64,000 nucleotides of DNA from Escarpia spicata (taxonomy: Eukaryota; Annelida; Polychaeta; Sabellida; Siboglinidae). The DNA lies in NCBI GenBank assembly GCA_963995525.1, contig OZ023208.1:19859699-19923698 (forward strand), read 5' to 3'. The notes below the pieces were generated by a model. It made no database searches. It saw only the letters and a program-made list of their open reading frames with translations, and was not told the DNA's origin. Positions 1-12,500 of this stretch are shown one piece after another. Both the position numbers and the translations under genes were made by a program. How positions within the stretch are numbered: the stretch's first letter is position 1; the number at the start of each line of letters is the position of its first letter.

Positions 1-243
1 CATTTATCTGATTCAAACAGAACGTTGTTTGATTTAAAAAACACGAGTGATTCAGATGTTGGCAACGTATCTTCTACATATTCTAATCATGCAACTAACC
101 ACACAATTCAAAATACGACGTCGTCAGATTTCGAGGATTTTGAAACACCGAACGGAGCGAATACATCGATTACAGATAATTCGGGTGAATCCAGTTCTGA
201 AGAAGATACGCACCGACCTGAAGTCACAACATCTCAGATTCAC
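1..243 (+). pseudogene. partial mucin-like exon fragment (copy of 12.56-12.81 kb)
   Basis: Frame 1 reads from the window edge and is rich in Ser, Thr and Asn. It ends in a stop just after a TSQIHLT peptide. It matches residue for residue, with scattered substitutions, a stretch of the large minus-strand mucin exon at roughly 12560-12810 (shared peptides SDSNRT, NHTIQNT, DNSGESSSEE). The copy is in the opposite orientation, and homology stops where the parent continues, so this is a truncated duplicate or the edge of a diverged paralogue starting left of the window. N-glycosylation sequons (NRT, NHT, NTT) fit an extracellular protein. No start or splice site can be assigned here. Confidence 0.6.
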
Positions 244-778
244 CTAACATAATTAACTAGTTAATTCGTCCAATGTATTAGAAATATATCTATAAGATTT
301 TCTCATGAGTTGATTAGTCACTAATTTTTTTATCCAACATGCATTCTTATGTAATCATTTATCTAACTACGAAATAAAAATATACGAACAGGAAAATAAA
401 CTATTTCAAAAATATCGTTAGAAAATGACCGTGGCAACATAAAAATATCCAGCCTTTGGTCAGTTGTTGATCAAGATTTTCTCGAAGCACGAAGTTGCGA
501 CATGCCTCCTTGTGCAAACATGATATAGCCATTTGCGGCCACTGATTAGTTATGCTCTCGAGTTAGCGTTTCTGCAGCTGGCACAATATTGTGTCATCTC
601 CCGATAGCTTTAGGCAAATTAGTTGTGCTCAAGAAATTTGTTTCGTACCAATTTCGATGCAGGCTCATCCAGTTACTTCAGGTACAAACAAGAAAGCATC
701 AAATATTTACCTCTCGATTTTAACAACATATCTGCTTATCCGTAACATTATAAAATCAAAGTTCAGTGGAATGTCACT

Positions 779-945
779 ATTAAGGTCACACTAAGGACTG
801 GACAAAAGTGACCCGAATAGCAAGGTGACCATAATAGTGATACTAATTCGTATACTTTACTGCTACGTAACATAACTCATTTGGGATTACTCTAGGGTGA
901 CCATAATTGCAAGATGGCTGTATTACCGAGGTGCGGATATTCCGT
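779..945 (-). repeat. dispersed repeat, family also at 3625-3795 and 63345-63530
   Basis: The sequence contains phrases resembling 'ggtcac ... tgtccagtcc ... gtgaccttaa' that recur at 3625-3795 (as part of the inverted arms) and independently at 63345-63530. No coding potential and no clear terminal repeats are visible. It is probably a short non-autonomous element. Confidence 0.5.
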
Positions 946-1014
946 TATAATGCATCTCTTGTTATAATGACCTGCTGCTACAGCTATTGCTGTCCATCCA
1001 CGTGGCTGTTGTAG

Positions 1015-1296
1015 CGTTCACGAACACGCCGTCTGACGCCGTCGTTCGCGAGGGGGTGCTCAAGGAGTTCGCATGTGTCACGTTGGAGGAAAGCCGGATC
1101 ACCTGGCATAAGAACGGTCGACAGATCCACGAGTCGAGTGATCCACGCATCCGGATCCTTGCCAATGGCTACCTGCGTATCAATCATGTGAACGTGAAAG
1201 ACTCCGCCAAGTACACCTGCGTCGCCTATAACTTCCGCACCAAGTGTGTGATCAAACACACGGCCAAACTACGGGTCTACAAGGATGTCAACGAAG
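1015..1296 (+). CDS. Ig-domain exon, inverted copy
   Basis: A 282-nt exon bounded by an acceptor (gttgtag) and a donor (gaag|gtactg), phase 1 at both ends. It has exactly the length and borders of the minus-strand exon at 3264-3545. It encodes one I-set-like Ig domain with the first Cys in FACVTLEE, the core Trp in ITWHKNG, and the second Cys in DSAKYTCVA. The two copies differ at many residues (for example KEFAC against KVFEC), yet both keep the Cys, Trp and Tyr framework, so this copy may still be coding. Its upstream partner exons are not seen next to it. Confidence 0.6.
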
Positions 1297-1555
1297 GTAC
1301 TGCTCGCAGTATCGTGCTTAGAGAAGGCTGTTAAATTAAGATAGTTGTCCACGTTCTTATTATGTGTCGGGTGAACTTGTTTGTAATTCTTCTCTTCATC
1401 GTGTCCTTTGGTCCACGCAGAGTTGTGGGCACGTCACTTCAACTGTTCGGTCCTCTGGACAAGTATATACCATGATCTTCAGGCATTCTGTCACACTCAA
1501 GGCTGTCGTATCGAGAGATCTCAGTTTCAATCTGCATTTATGTATTCTCTAACTC

Positions 1556-1762
<207 letters not shown>

Positions 1763-1962
1763 NNNNNNNNNNNNNNNNNNNNNNNNNNNNNNNNNNNNNN
1801 NNNNNNNNNNNNNNNNNNNNNNNNNNNNNNNNNNNNNNNNNNNNNNNNNNNNNNNNNNNNNNNNNNNNNNNNNNNNNNNNNNNNNNNNNNNNNNNNNNNN
1901 NNNNNNNNNNNNNNNNNNNNNNNNNNNNNNNNNNNNNNNNNNNNNNNNNNNNNNNNNNNNNN
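1763..1962. other. assembly gap, exactly 200 N
   Basis: A round 200-N block is a fixed-size scaffolding gap of unknown true length, not sequence. Order and orientation of the pieces either side are therefore inferred by the assembler. Confidence 0.98.
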
Positions 1963-2240
1963 CGAAAGACGACTGGTAACAACGGAGATGAGAATGATTA
2001 GATGGGCAATGGGTGTAAGCCTGCAGGAGCACCGGAGGAATGAGGACATCTTGAAAGAAGCCGATGTGGAGAGCATTGTTGTCATAATGAGGAGAAGGCT
2101 GGAGTGGTTTGGTCATGTGAAAAGAAGGAAAGAAATGGAAGACATAGGAACCACCATGGAGATGAAGGTAGAGGGGAAACGAGCGAGAGGGAGTTGAGAT
2201 GGTAGGACACCGTGAGGAAAGATTTAAGGACAGAGCAGAT
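1963..2240 (+). mobile_element. LINE reverse transcriptase C-terminal fragment
   Basis: One frame reads TEMRMIRWAMGVSLQEHRR and later EWFGHVKRR and KVEGKRARG, then meets stops. The pattern R-x-x-x-I-R-W followed by WFGHVKR and a basic G-R-x-R-G motif is typical of the C-terminal end of endonuclease/reverse-transcriptase LINE proteins. The same tail is seen at 22136-22378. Stops after ARGS show it is dead. Confidence 0.75.
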
Positions 2241-2570
2241 GAAGGAAGAATGGGCTCAGGACAGCAAGAAGTGGAAGAGACTCTGCAAAACCCGCCACCC
2301 CGCACAGGGAGAAGGCGCAGAAAGGTGAGAATAGGTGCACGTCAATCAGTGCAAGACACTGTGTAAGGTGTTCGTTACCTTCGAGCAATAGTCACCCAGT
2401 AGTTTGTCAGTTGTTACACAACCACTCAGAGGCACACCAGGCTTTTCATCACCTGCATTTGTTCGACCCAAGGCCATGGGGTCATGATCCAACAAACGTG
2501 TTGTGGAGGCCACGTACAAACTATTTTGTGAGCGCAACTTTCCACTGTGCCCTACCTTAAAACGGGCACT

Positions 2571-2972
2571 GAGGGAGGGAGGGAGGGAGGGAGGGAGGGA
2601 GGGAGGGAGGGAGGGAGGGAGGGAGGGAGGGAGGGAGGGAGGGAGGGAGGGAGGGAGGGAGGGAGGGAGGGAGGGAGGGAGGGAGGGAGGGAGGGAGGGA
2701 GGGAGGGAGGGAGGGAGGGAGGGAGGGAGGGAGGGAGGGAGGGAGGGAGGGAGGGAGGGAGGGAGGGAGGGAGGGAGGGAGGGAGGGAGGGAGGGAGGGA
2801 GGGAGGGAGGGAGGGAGGGAGGGAGGGAGGGAGGGAGGGAGGGAGGGAGGGAGGGAGGGAGGGAGGGAGGGAGGGAGGGAGGGAGGGAGGGAGGGAGGGA
2901 GGGAGGGAGGGAGGGAGGGAGGGAGGGAGGGAGGGAGGGAGGGAGGGAGGGAGGGAGGGAGGGAGGGAGGGA
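2571..2972. repeat. (GGGA)n, about 100 uninterrupted copies
   Basis: Some 400 bp of perfect GGGA tetranucleotide follow a unique segment and grade into GAGA and TTAGAGAG sequence next to the right inverted arm. G3 runs with one-base loops on the plus strand can form G-quadruplexes, and the homopurine strand can form triplexes. Long open frames through it (GREG or PPSL repeats) are artefacts of the repeat. Confidence 0.98.
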
Positions 2973-3263
2973 GAGAGAGTTAGAGAGTTAGAGAGGGAGG
3001 AATGACAGAGACGAAAATACATACACGCAGATTGAAACTGAGATCTCTCGATACGACAGCCTTGAGTGTGACAGAATGCCTGAAGATCGTGGTATATACT
3101 TGTCCAGAGGACCGAACAGTTGAAGCGACGTGCCCACAACTCTTCATGGACCAAAGGACACGATGAAGAAGAATTACAAACAAGTTCACCCGACACATAG
3201 TAAGAACGTGGACAACTATCTTAATTTAACAGCATTCTCTAAGCACGATACTGTGAGCAGTAC

Positions 3264-3545
3264 CTTCGTTGACATCCTTGTAGACCCGTAGTTTGGCCGT
3301 GTGTTTGGTTACATTCTTGGTGCGGACGTTATTGGCGACGCATGTGTACTTGGCCGAGTCATTCACGTTCACAGGATTGATACGCAGGTGGCCATTGGCG
3401 AGGATCCGGATGCGTGGATCATTCGACTTGTGGATCCATTGACCGTTCTTCTGCCAGGTGATCTGGCTTTCCTCCAACGTGACACATTCGAACACCTTGA
3501 GCACCCCCTCGCGAACGACGGCGTCAGACGGCGTGTTCGTGAACG
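3264..3545 (-). CDS. exon: second Ig domain
   Basis: Acceptor gttgtag|cg and donor gaag|gtactg, 282 nt, phase 1 in and out. The domain has Cys in VFECVTLEE, Trp in ITWQKNG and Cys in DSAKYTCVA, then a final strand KLRVYK. The preceding exon ends in phase 1, so the joining codon becomes ACG (Thr). Confidence 0.75.
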
Positions 3546-6500
3546 CTACAACAGCCACGTGGATGGACAGCAATAGCTGTAGCAGCAGGTCATTATAACA
3601 AGAGATGCATTATAACGGAATATCCGCACCTCGGTAATACAGCCATCTTGCAATTAAGGTCACCCTAATGTAATCCCAAGTGAGTTATGTTACGTAGCAG
3701 TAAAGTATACGAATTAATCTCGCTATTATGATCACCTTGCTATTCGGGTCACTTTTGTCCAGTCCTAAGTGTGACCTTAATAATGAGGTCCCACTGAACT
3801 TTGATTTTAACTAATTTGTCTAAAGATATCGGGGGATGACACAATATTGTGCCAGGTGCAGAAACGCTAACTAGGGTACACAACCAATCAGTGGCCGCAA
3901 GATGGCTCTATCATGTTTGCACAACGAGGCATGTCGCAACTTCGTGTTTCGAGAAAATCTTTCTCAACAACTGACCAAAGGCTGGATATTTTTTGCCACA
4001 CGGGAATATATTTTCCATTGTCGCAGTCGATTGTCATTTGATTTAAACAAAAATAAATCAAATGATAGTCCGCCATTTTGTACGCGATGACGTAAACAAT
4101 AATTTCATCGTCTCAGAACGCGCCATTTTGTACGCAATGATGGCGTTATGATGTAAACAAAATAGTTCCGTTACTCGTTACTCGCACATGTACAATTATT
4201 AAACAATAACACTTGCATTGTATAGAGAAAATGTGTGTAATAATCCTTTAAACTCACTTGATAATAAGGGGGACTCATTTTTTTCTATATAGATCCACGC
4301 CGACATTTGTTTGACGACGTGTTGTCGCTTCGCAGTGCACGTGTACTTGCCGATGTGCTGCCTCCTGATACGGCGGAGGACGAGGACCCGATTCCAGAGC
4401 TCCATCCGTCCTTCCTTCTTGCGAAACACCAGAGGCCGGTCCTCGAACGACCTGTACGACACACGACCGGTTTCTACACACGCTCGGTGTGGGGGACGTC
4501 AGCACGATGGGTTTCTTTGAAGTATCATGGGAGGTTCCATTTCCCCGCCATACTTTGTTAATTTGCTCCTCTACCCCGCCCCTTACCTTTTTATATGAAA
4601 CTGATACCCGAATTTTTTTGATTTACTGTAAAATTCGGGTCACCAATTTCATGTAAAACGTAAGAGGGGAAAATAACACGGAATAGCGGGGGGGGGGGAA
4701 ATCGAAGAGTTTGTACACATATTTCACTGACGTCATCAATGTGATGAAGACTAGAGTATGTGCAGCCGAAAGGTCTGTAAATGTACACATGTGTTTGGTT
4801 GTTCCATGGTGCTTAATTGGATTCGCTGACAGTTGATTAAATAACTAATCTTGGTTAAAGGAAATAACAACAAGGCATTAGCTAAAATCCGTTTTCCATG
4901 TGTACACAAAGATTAACATTGTATGTAACATTTGACAACATTAAAAAAATACAGAAAAATACGTTTGTAGACAAAATTCTATTTTAAACCCGGCTGTGTA
5001 GAGATTCCCGCAGAAAGTTGAAATTTAATGAGCTAGGCGATCACGTGGTATCGTGACGTCAATGCCGACTCGCGGCTTTGTTGACATCTATGCATCGTCA
5101 TTGTTGTTCTCTCCATTCTCTTGTAACATCATGGCTAGTGGGAGTTTCGCAGAGTTTCAAGTGAAATCATACGATTTTGAGCCACTAGCGGGAACGGTTA
5201 CAGCGGATGATTCGTCTAATTCCGCTCTTTCCGAGCGTTTCAGCGACGGTAGCGAAGAAGATGATGCGGAGTCGGACAGTCACAATGTTCGCTCATGCAA
5301 CACCGGCTGGTATTGGTAAGCTTCAACTTCATTATAATGACACATATGGTGTGAAAACTGTCGACAACAACAATTATATCGTTTTAGTACGACGTTATAT
5401 TATAAAATGCGGTGTCAAAGCTGTACAGAGAGTTAGCTAGAGGTTGTAGCTAAGTAGGTCATCGGACGAAGTAATTGTAAACAGACTTGTCAAAGACAAA
5501 CTTCACAAAGTTACGAACCGTCGAACGTCGTAAGCATGGTTGTCTGGTTTATGCGGATCGAGTTTAGGACGTTATAGCTACTTACGATATCACCCCTCTG
5601 GACAAAACCCACACTTTTTTAGTTGGACAGTTGTTCGCGAGATTACCATAATATCATGACATATATAATGACAGCTCTAGATTATGTCATTTATGTGGAA
5701 CAATAATTTTATTACTCTGAGTCTGACACATAACAATATAGCTACTATATAATCAAAATAAACATTAAAACAACATGCAGAACAATTGAATAATTATGGT
5801 AATGGGTTATAGCCTGAAGGGTTATGTCCTAGACCTAGGGGTTTAGTGTAACCTTAGGGGTCTTATATGTGAGATGCTACCAGTGGGTATATATGTGCCC
5901 TACGACTATGTCCATAAAAATCATAAGGACATAGCATTTTTAATCACATTTTTTGTGTGACATATTTATTACAAATCCATCAAGCAAGTTTCAGAACACA
6001 GTTTTACTGGGATGAATCATTCCAAATGTTGGTAACTGTGTAGATCTGGTAACACAATGTGAATCACCACACGGTGCACAGACAATGGTTATAAGCCAAA
6101 AAACACCCATGGGAATATTTCCCCTGCAGGCAGATGAGAATATGGCTTCAGCAAATACCCATTGATAAACAAGTTATCTAGTCCATTTTGTTGATCACTT
6201 TACCTATGACATGCTAATAAATAGCATAGCTTCACATCTACAGACCAATTATTATCTTTACAGGGCAACTTCCCATTGAGCCGAGAAACTGCTGCACTAC
6301 GACATTGGTTTGGCCAGTGCAGTTTCGGCAACGTGCGAAAAGATGACGAAGTGAAGACTCTGCCACCAAGAAGTACCTCTCCCTGGAAGGGCAGCAATCT
6401 TTCCTCAAGGGAGTCTTGTTTGTAACACCCTCCTCTGTGTCAGTGTACTGGTCGACATGGTCAACGCTGTCACTGTTGCTGCTGTCATGACTAGTCGACT

Positions 6501-9500
6501 CATTGTCAGAGCAAACATACTCTGGATCTGCAGCAGATGTCACTTCCTCCCCGTTTTAGTCACTCGAGTCACTAATCGGACCAGTCAACAAACTGCACTG
6601 CACACTCGTTGACCTCACTGCTGATGTCACCTGCACAGCAACCTGCTCTGATGCACAGACTGCTTGCACTCTTCTCGTGCGAGTTGATGGCCTGATGTCA
6701 ACCTGAAAGCATTTGCTGCTCCTTTTTGGAGTGGATGCTGTGACTGACTCAGGTGTGGAATCCTCTGTATCACAGGAATCCGTACGAGAGCTGTCATATT
6801 CAGTTGCTGTATCTTCAGATGACCCATTCTTGGTCGACGGTGGACTATCTCGAGCTGCTGTCAGAATGTCAGCAAATAACTGAAATAACAAATGACCCTT
6901 ATAGAATTTGCAAACAAATTAATTGTTGTAGGTTTCTGACAAAAGCAAACAAAATCCTGTCTTTTACCATCTTGTCAGAAAGGAGTACATCCATTTGTCT
7001 AGTCATTTGCCCAGCTTCCAAGTGTGAACAGACTGCCTAGCTGTGAAAAATACAAATTAATAAATTTATTTCAAGTTGCAAGGTACGTATTGTTTATTCT
7101 ATGATAAAAACATCATAAATAATTGATATCACGCTTACAGAATCTACACAGAGACATAGTTACTTTTGTTATGTTACACTTTTATGCAAACAATTACCTG
7201 GAAAATGTGACAATATATTACTTGTGAACATTTTATTTTTGGTTATAACTAATCATCTATTAAATATACAATAGATAGGTTTGCAACTTGCAATGCATTT
7301 ATTGTTATTGTTTCACAACAAATGACCATTTTCACACTTGGTAGCTGGGCAACAACCCACATCCAAATGTGAACATATTTATTATTTGATAAATTTACTT
7401 GATTTTTTTAATAACATTAAGTTAAAAATCAAATAAATTCATTAATGACATTTTATAACATCATTAGTAGAATCCTTATCCATTGATATAGTTACTATCA
7501 TAACAATATGTGACTATCATAACAATATGTGACTGCAGACATGAACAATCCTGCAATACTCAATTTTATAGTCACAATAGGAAGCCTGCTCCAGGAGTGG
7601 TGTAATAATAATAATACCTATTAGTAACAATAAGTTGAACAAAGCACAATATAATAACAGAAACAATGTAATAGTAACTGGCATATAATATATATACATG
7701 TTTATTAATATATGTCCCATCAAAATAGAAATTTAATTATGCTTTCTGTATCCTATTGAACTAGTTTATCCAGGTTTTATGATTGCCAACATCCATCCCA
7801 TGAATAATGTGGGAGCCGAATAATGGTCCTTGGTACATTTCTGAGCTTCTGTTTAAAAAAACATCATGACTTGTGCCAGTAATTAGCAATGCACCAAGCA
7901 GTAAGGTGTAATTACACTGATTGCAATCTATTAAATTGCAGTGACATTTCTTTTGTCTTCCATTCATTCATGTTATACAGACATAAAATGAAAAATATGT
8001 TCTATCCGTAAACGTTGTTAGTAGATAATACAAGATACAATAGTTATATTTTTGTTCTAAATATTTATCTCGGTACATACTGTAGTTCCAATTCAAAATG
8101 TAATGATAATACCTTCAAATGTAATAGTATATATTGCATGATGTACATTGTCTTCGATATTCAACTGTAATAAAATGGAAACTAGGCAATAGCAATATAT
8201 GACACTAATGTAATTCACCTGTGCACTGGAGTTATGAAAATACAAATCAATAAATTACTATTGAAATATTAAAAATTCTATAGTAACAAATGTAACAGTA
8301 CTTGTGTGTTACAATAGTGTGTGTTATGAAAGCTGCTCTCTACTGTAAGAATTCTATAGTAACAAATGTAACAGTACTTGTGTGTTACAATAGTGTGTGT
8401 TATGTAACAGTACTTGTGTGTTACAATAGTGTGTGTTATGAAAGCTGCATCTACTGTAAGAATTCTATAGTAACAAATGTAACAGTACTTGTGTGTTACA
8501 ATAGTGTGTGTTATGAAAGCTGCATCTACTGTAAGAATTATATTTATTGAAAACATTACTTTTGAAAACTTAAACATAATAGATTATTAACTCGATGAAT
8601 ACATACTGTAATCTACAGGGTGTTCAATGTGGTAACCATTCAATATTAATAATAATTAATCACATCTACCTGCAAGGTTTACCAATTGCAATGGTGATCA
8701 GGGTGATATTAGGCATGGGTTAATTGCATGGGTTAATTATAGTAATAATAAGTATCCGACATGTCACATCCATGTTACCCAGTTCCTGCCATTTCCACCT
8801 AGCATGCTTTAATTACCAGTAGATCAGGTTCAGATAACTATTTTAACTGGAGGGAGAATGCAGTGGGCCAGCTGGAGGTGGCTGGTGTATTTGTTATTCA
8901 TAGCAGGAAAGACCTACAAAGTGCAATGTCAACTGGTAATTAATTAGATTTGATCTTTGATCAGTTGACTCGGGCAAACACTACACTTAGTTCCTCAGTC
9001 AAGTGGAGGAGTCACAACAAAGGAGTCCAATTAGCTGGATTAGCAGACAGGTGCCAAACACTGTAATAAACTGTTTCTACAGAGAATACTGATGGGGGAT
9101 AATTCTTCAGCAAGTCATTGATGACATAAGACTTTAGTGAGTCATGTGTCAGAGGAGGAGATTGCCAGCAACTGGTTCCAACTATGAGAGTGAGACAGAC
9201 CACTTCCTAATTTGATAATTTTTGTTTTAAATATCTAACTTATGCATGGTACTTTATGTGTACATACATTTGATGTTGATCAAAATGCATGGCAATTTCA
9301 TAAAGTCCAAGTATTGTCATTTAAAAAACAACAAATGTTATGTATGAAAAATAATAATTAATTTATGCAAATTCAACGTTAAATACATTTGAAAATATAA
9401 TTATTCTTCCATCTGCAAATTCACATTGCAATGTTCTACATCCAAGTATTGCTTCTTACGGTTTAAAAAACTTATTATAACAGACTAACCTGACTCGGCA

Positions 9501-12500
9501 ACGAGTATAATTAAAATAATTATTTCTTATTTGCATGTAAAAGTAAATAGATTAATTAAATGCATAACTAACAAATTAGCATCAATTAATTTGCTGACGT
9601 TTTTGTTTTATTGCCTTACATTCCTGTAACCATGATAATGATAAAAACAGTCACCTGAATCGATTTAATTACACTATCAAATTGTCCACAAAACTGAGTA
9701 TATGTAGATTTATTATAGTAGTATCGTGCATAACTACAACATTTAGAATATAAGATACTTAGGAAGAGTTCCGTGATATGATTGGAACCAATGGGATACA
9801 ATGACAATAAGTTGAATAACTTATTTTGACACTTGACACACACGAGACCGTCCAGTCCAGGCATTATACTAGACCTACAGAACAATAATAGTAGATATAA
9901 CATGTAAGAATTACCTTGATTCGTTGCCGCTTTCGGTAAGCAGACCTCGTAAATTCACCACTCGTCGAAGGAACCTGGTACCCCAAAGAAGCCATGGGTG
10001 TAGTTACTGAGCCGGCTGTAGTGACAGCGGCAGCGGAGCCTGCAGCGGCGACTGCGGCACTGGAACAACGCTTGCGAGACCCGCTTGCCTTCGACTCGGG
10101 CAAAGCGGCCGTCGATCCTGCCCGTGCCGACGCCTGTCTTCTGCGGATTGACGGCATCAATGCAGCTTCTACTGCCGGGAATATTGTTGGGACTGCATCG
10201 CTTTTCAACGATATTCGAGCACCAGGATATCCAAGGGTTGCCAACATCTCCGGATCGCGATCAAAACAGCTTTTCTCAAAATGAGCGGAGCAAAGCCGGC
10301 TGTGTTTCGTCGGCTTGAAGTTTGCTCGCTTGATGTTTGCGATCCATTTCTTCAATAAAACTGGATCCGTAAGGAACCGAAAAAAATGGTGTGTTGCTCT
10401 ATGTTTAGAAGAGTTTGCATTACAACCGAATGCCGCACAATGAACCATGATGATATTCGCATTACACAGCCACCTCTGCTGTCATATTGCTGAGAATGAA
10501 TGTAAACAAGCGGTCGCTGTATCGGCAGAGTCAACTCTGACGTCACATCTCGGCATCCCGAAAAGCGCGCCAAATATATGCATATTCGAAAATGTCCGGA
10601 TGTACAGCATAAAATGTGGAATTTCTAATTCTTCGATTTTGGGGGATTTTTTTGGCTTGGTGGACATGGAAATATATAGCAGGATCTAATTTAATATGAA
10701 TTCAAGCAATATATGTTTTTATTCCCTTTAAGCTACACTTCATCCGACCCTTGTGATCAGACGCATGTTCACATGATCTGGCGCACAATAAACAGCACAT
10801 GGAAAAACTACAGCACGTTTGTCATCGGTAGTTTTAATGTGACATTTGTAGCTGCTCTGGTAAATGACACGTAGTGACTGCATAAATAAATGGAGCATTT
10901 TTATTTATGCAATCACTACGTGTCATGTTCCAGAGCAGCTACAAATGTCACATTAAAACTACCGATGACAAACGTGCATATGCTGTTTATCATGCGTTTA
11001 TATATATATATATATATATATACAGAATATATATATATATATACAGATTATCTGAATGCAATATCTACAAGAACCATGAAGGAACTTCAAATTTGATGAC
11101 AACAATAGTAGGCCTACATGTACATTTTACTTGAAAATGGAGCATTTATTATAATGGCATGTTTGTGAAGTCATAAAATAATATTGTTATCAACTATCTA
11201 CCACATTTTGATTGAGTATATTTCAAACTGCTGGCGAGGTAGTCCTACAATTTGAACATAAATGTTATAAATTGCGTCTTCTAGTAGATCTACACTGGGC
11301 GCTGTACGCCTGTATAAAACATCCGGCTAAGCTTAACCATACATTTTATGATAAAGGACTCAATCTTAAATCATCTTCAAAAATTCAGGATGAATATAAG
11401 TGCAATTTTAAAAGAAACTGGCACGCCATCTACTGAATATGAAAGTAATTTAGTGAACATACCACGTGACGACAGATGACGGTTCCGTGACGCACTCGAA
11501 GATGACCGAGTGCCCCAGCTGGAAGCTGTGATTCCTCGGCGTGATCACAAATCGCAGTTCCCGTCTAGAGATCACCTCGACCAGTGGCGACGTATTCGTC
11601 GTTGTCGTTGATGTCGCTCTACGTTCTGTGGTGCGTCGTTCGTGAACACTTGATTCTGTTGTCTCCGTTGTCGTTTGTTGGTCAGAGACAGTTGGTTCTG
11701 GCGATATCGCTGTCTTCTCTGTGTCGTCGGACATGGACGTACGTCGCAGAACGTCCAGTAATACGCTTCGTGTTGCTGTGTTTTCTTGTTGTGACGTCAT
11801 TATGGTACCATTAACCGGCCCCGATGCCGTTGTAAACATAGCTCCCGCAGTGGCATTAGGAATCGTAGCTCTAGTTAATGCTTCTGGAAATCCGTTAGTA
11901 GAACCATTCGGCAAAGCATTTCTTACAGGGAGATTTGTATGTAATAAAATTTGATCCGAATCTGTTGTGGCGTTCATACCATTATCATCATTTCCATTTA
12001 TTATCCGCGTTGCGCCTGGAGTGAAGATGGCGTGAGGAATCGTGTCTTCCGGCGTTGTTGTCATCGACGTATCATTCTCGCTCAGCATAGTTGGGTTGAG
12101 CGGTGTCTGTGACTCTGCAGAGTTCAGTATCTGCAATGTCGTAATATCGGATCCTGATGTATGATTGACAGGTGTCGTGTTCTTCCCACCTGGTGTCATA
12201 TCGGGATGTGGTGGCAGTATTATCTCGCGCTCGCTGCTGTTCGTCTTCGCGTGATCTGCGTTATCAATTGCACCGAGGCCGGCATCTGGAAACGTCTGCG
12301 GCGTAATAGTTTCTCCAGCAAACATCGCTGAAGTGTCGTGTAGTGGTACTGTTGTGCTTTCAATAAACATATCAGGTGGTGCTGCATACTGTTCATCTGA
12401 TGTTGATTTGGAGGACGTGTTCTGAAAAACTGTTTCCCTTAGGGTGTCAGTACTTGATTGATTTTGAACAGATACCGATGTGTTAAAGTTTGATGAGGCT

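Larger units (their letters stand above)
420..1545 (+). repeat. left arm of an inverted duplication
   Basis: This arm is a reverse-complement match of 3010-4012. It includes an Ig exon, its intron flanks and a dispersed repeat. Stretches such as 1420-1540 look about 95% identical by eye, while the coding part shows more amino-acid changes. The match ends near 420, and the DNA between here and the mucin fragment has no counterpart in the other arm. Confidence 0.8.
3010..4012 (-). repeat. right arm of the inverted duplication
   Basis: Reverse complement of 420-1545, containing the Ig exon 3264-3545 and its flanks. It lies at the 3' end of the minus-strand TSP1/mucin/Ig gene. The centre of the palindrome-like structure holds the N gap, a LINE fragment and two simple repeats. 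Confidence 0.8.
6262..10448 (-). pseudogene. THAP-domain protein gene with in-frame stop
   Basis: Exon 1 (9915-10448, ATG at 10448) encodes 178 aa with a complete THAP zinc-finger DNA-binding domain: Cys4, Cys9, Cys53, His56, Trp35, Pro46 and the terminal AVPTIF box at 85-90. A Ser/Ala-rich basic linker follows (KRKRQR-like end, TAYRKRQRIK in context). The donor aag|gtaatt joins in phase 0 to an acceptor at 6879; exon 2 continues LFADILTAARD and a Ser/Thr-rich acidic region. A TAA near 6557 interrupts the frame, after which the same frame runs on (EEVTSAADPEYVCSDNES, then RYFLVAESSLRHLFARC and NCTG) to a possible donor at 6261. The downstream YF-ES-L-LF-C-x2-C layout is seen in THAP proteins of invertebrates and fish that look transposon-derived. 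It may be a pseudogene, or a gene truncated at the stop. Confidence 0.7.

Noticed and set aside
2503..3005. Long ORFs of GREG or PPSL repeats on both strands
   Set aside because: They are translations of the (GGGA)n array and open only because the tetranucleotide lacks stops.
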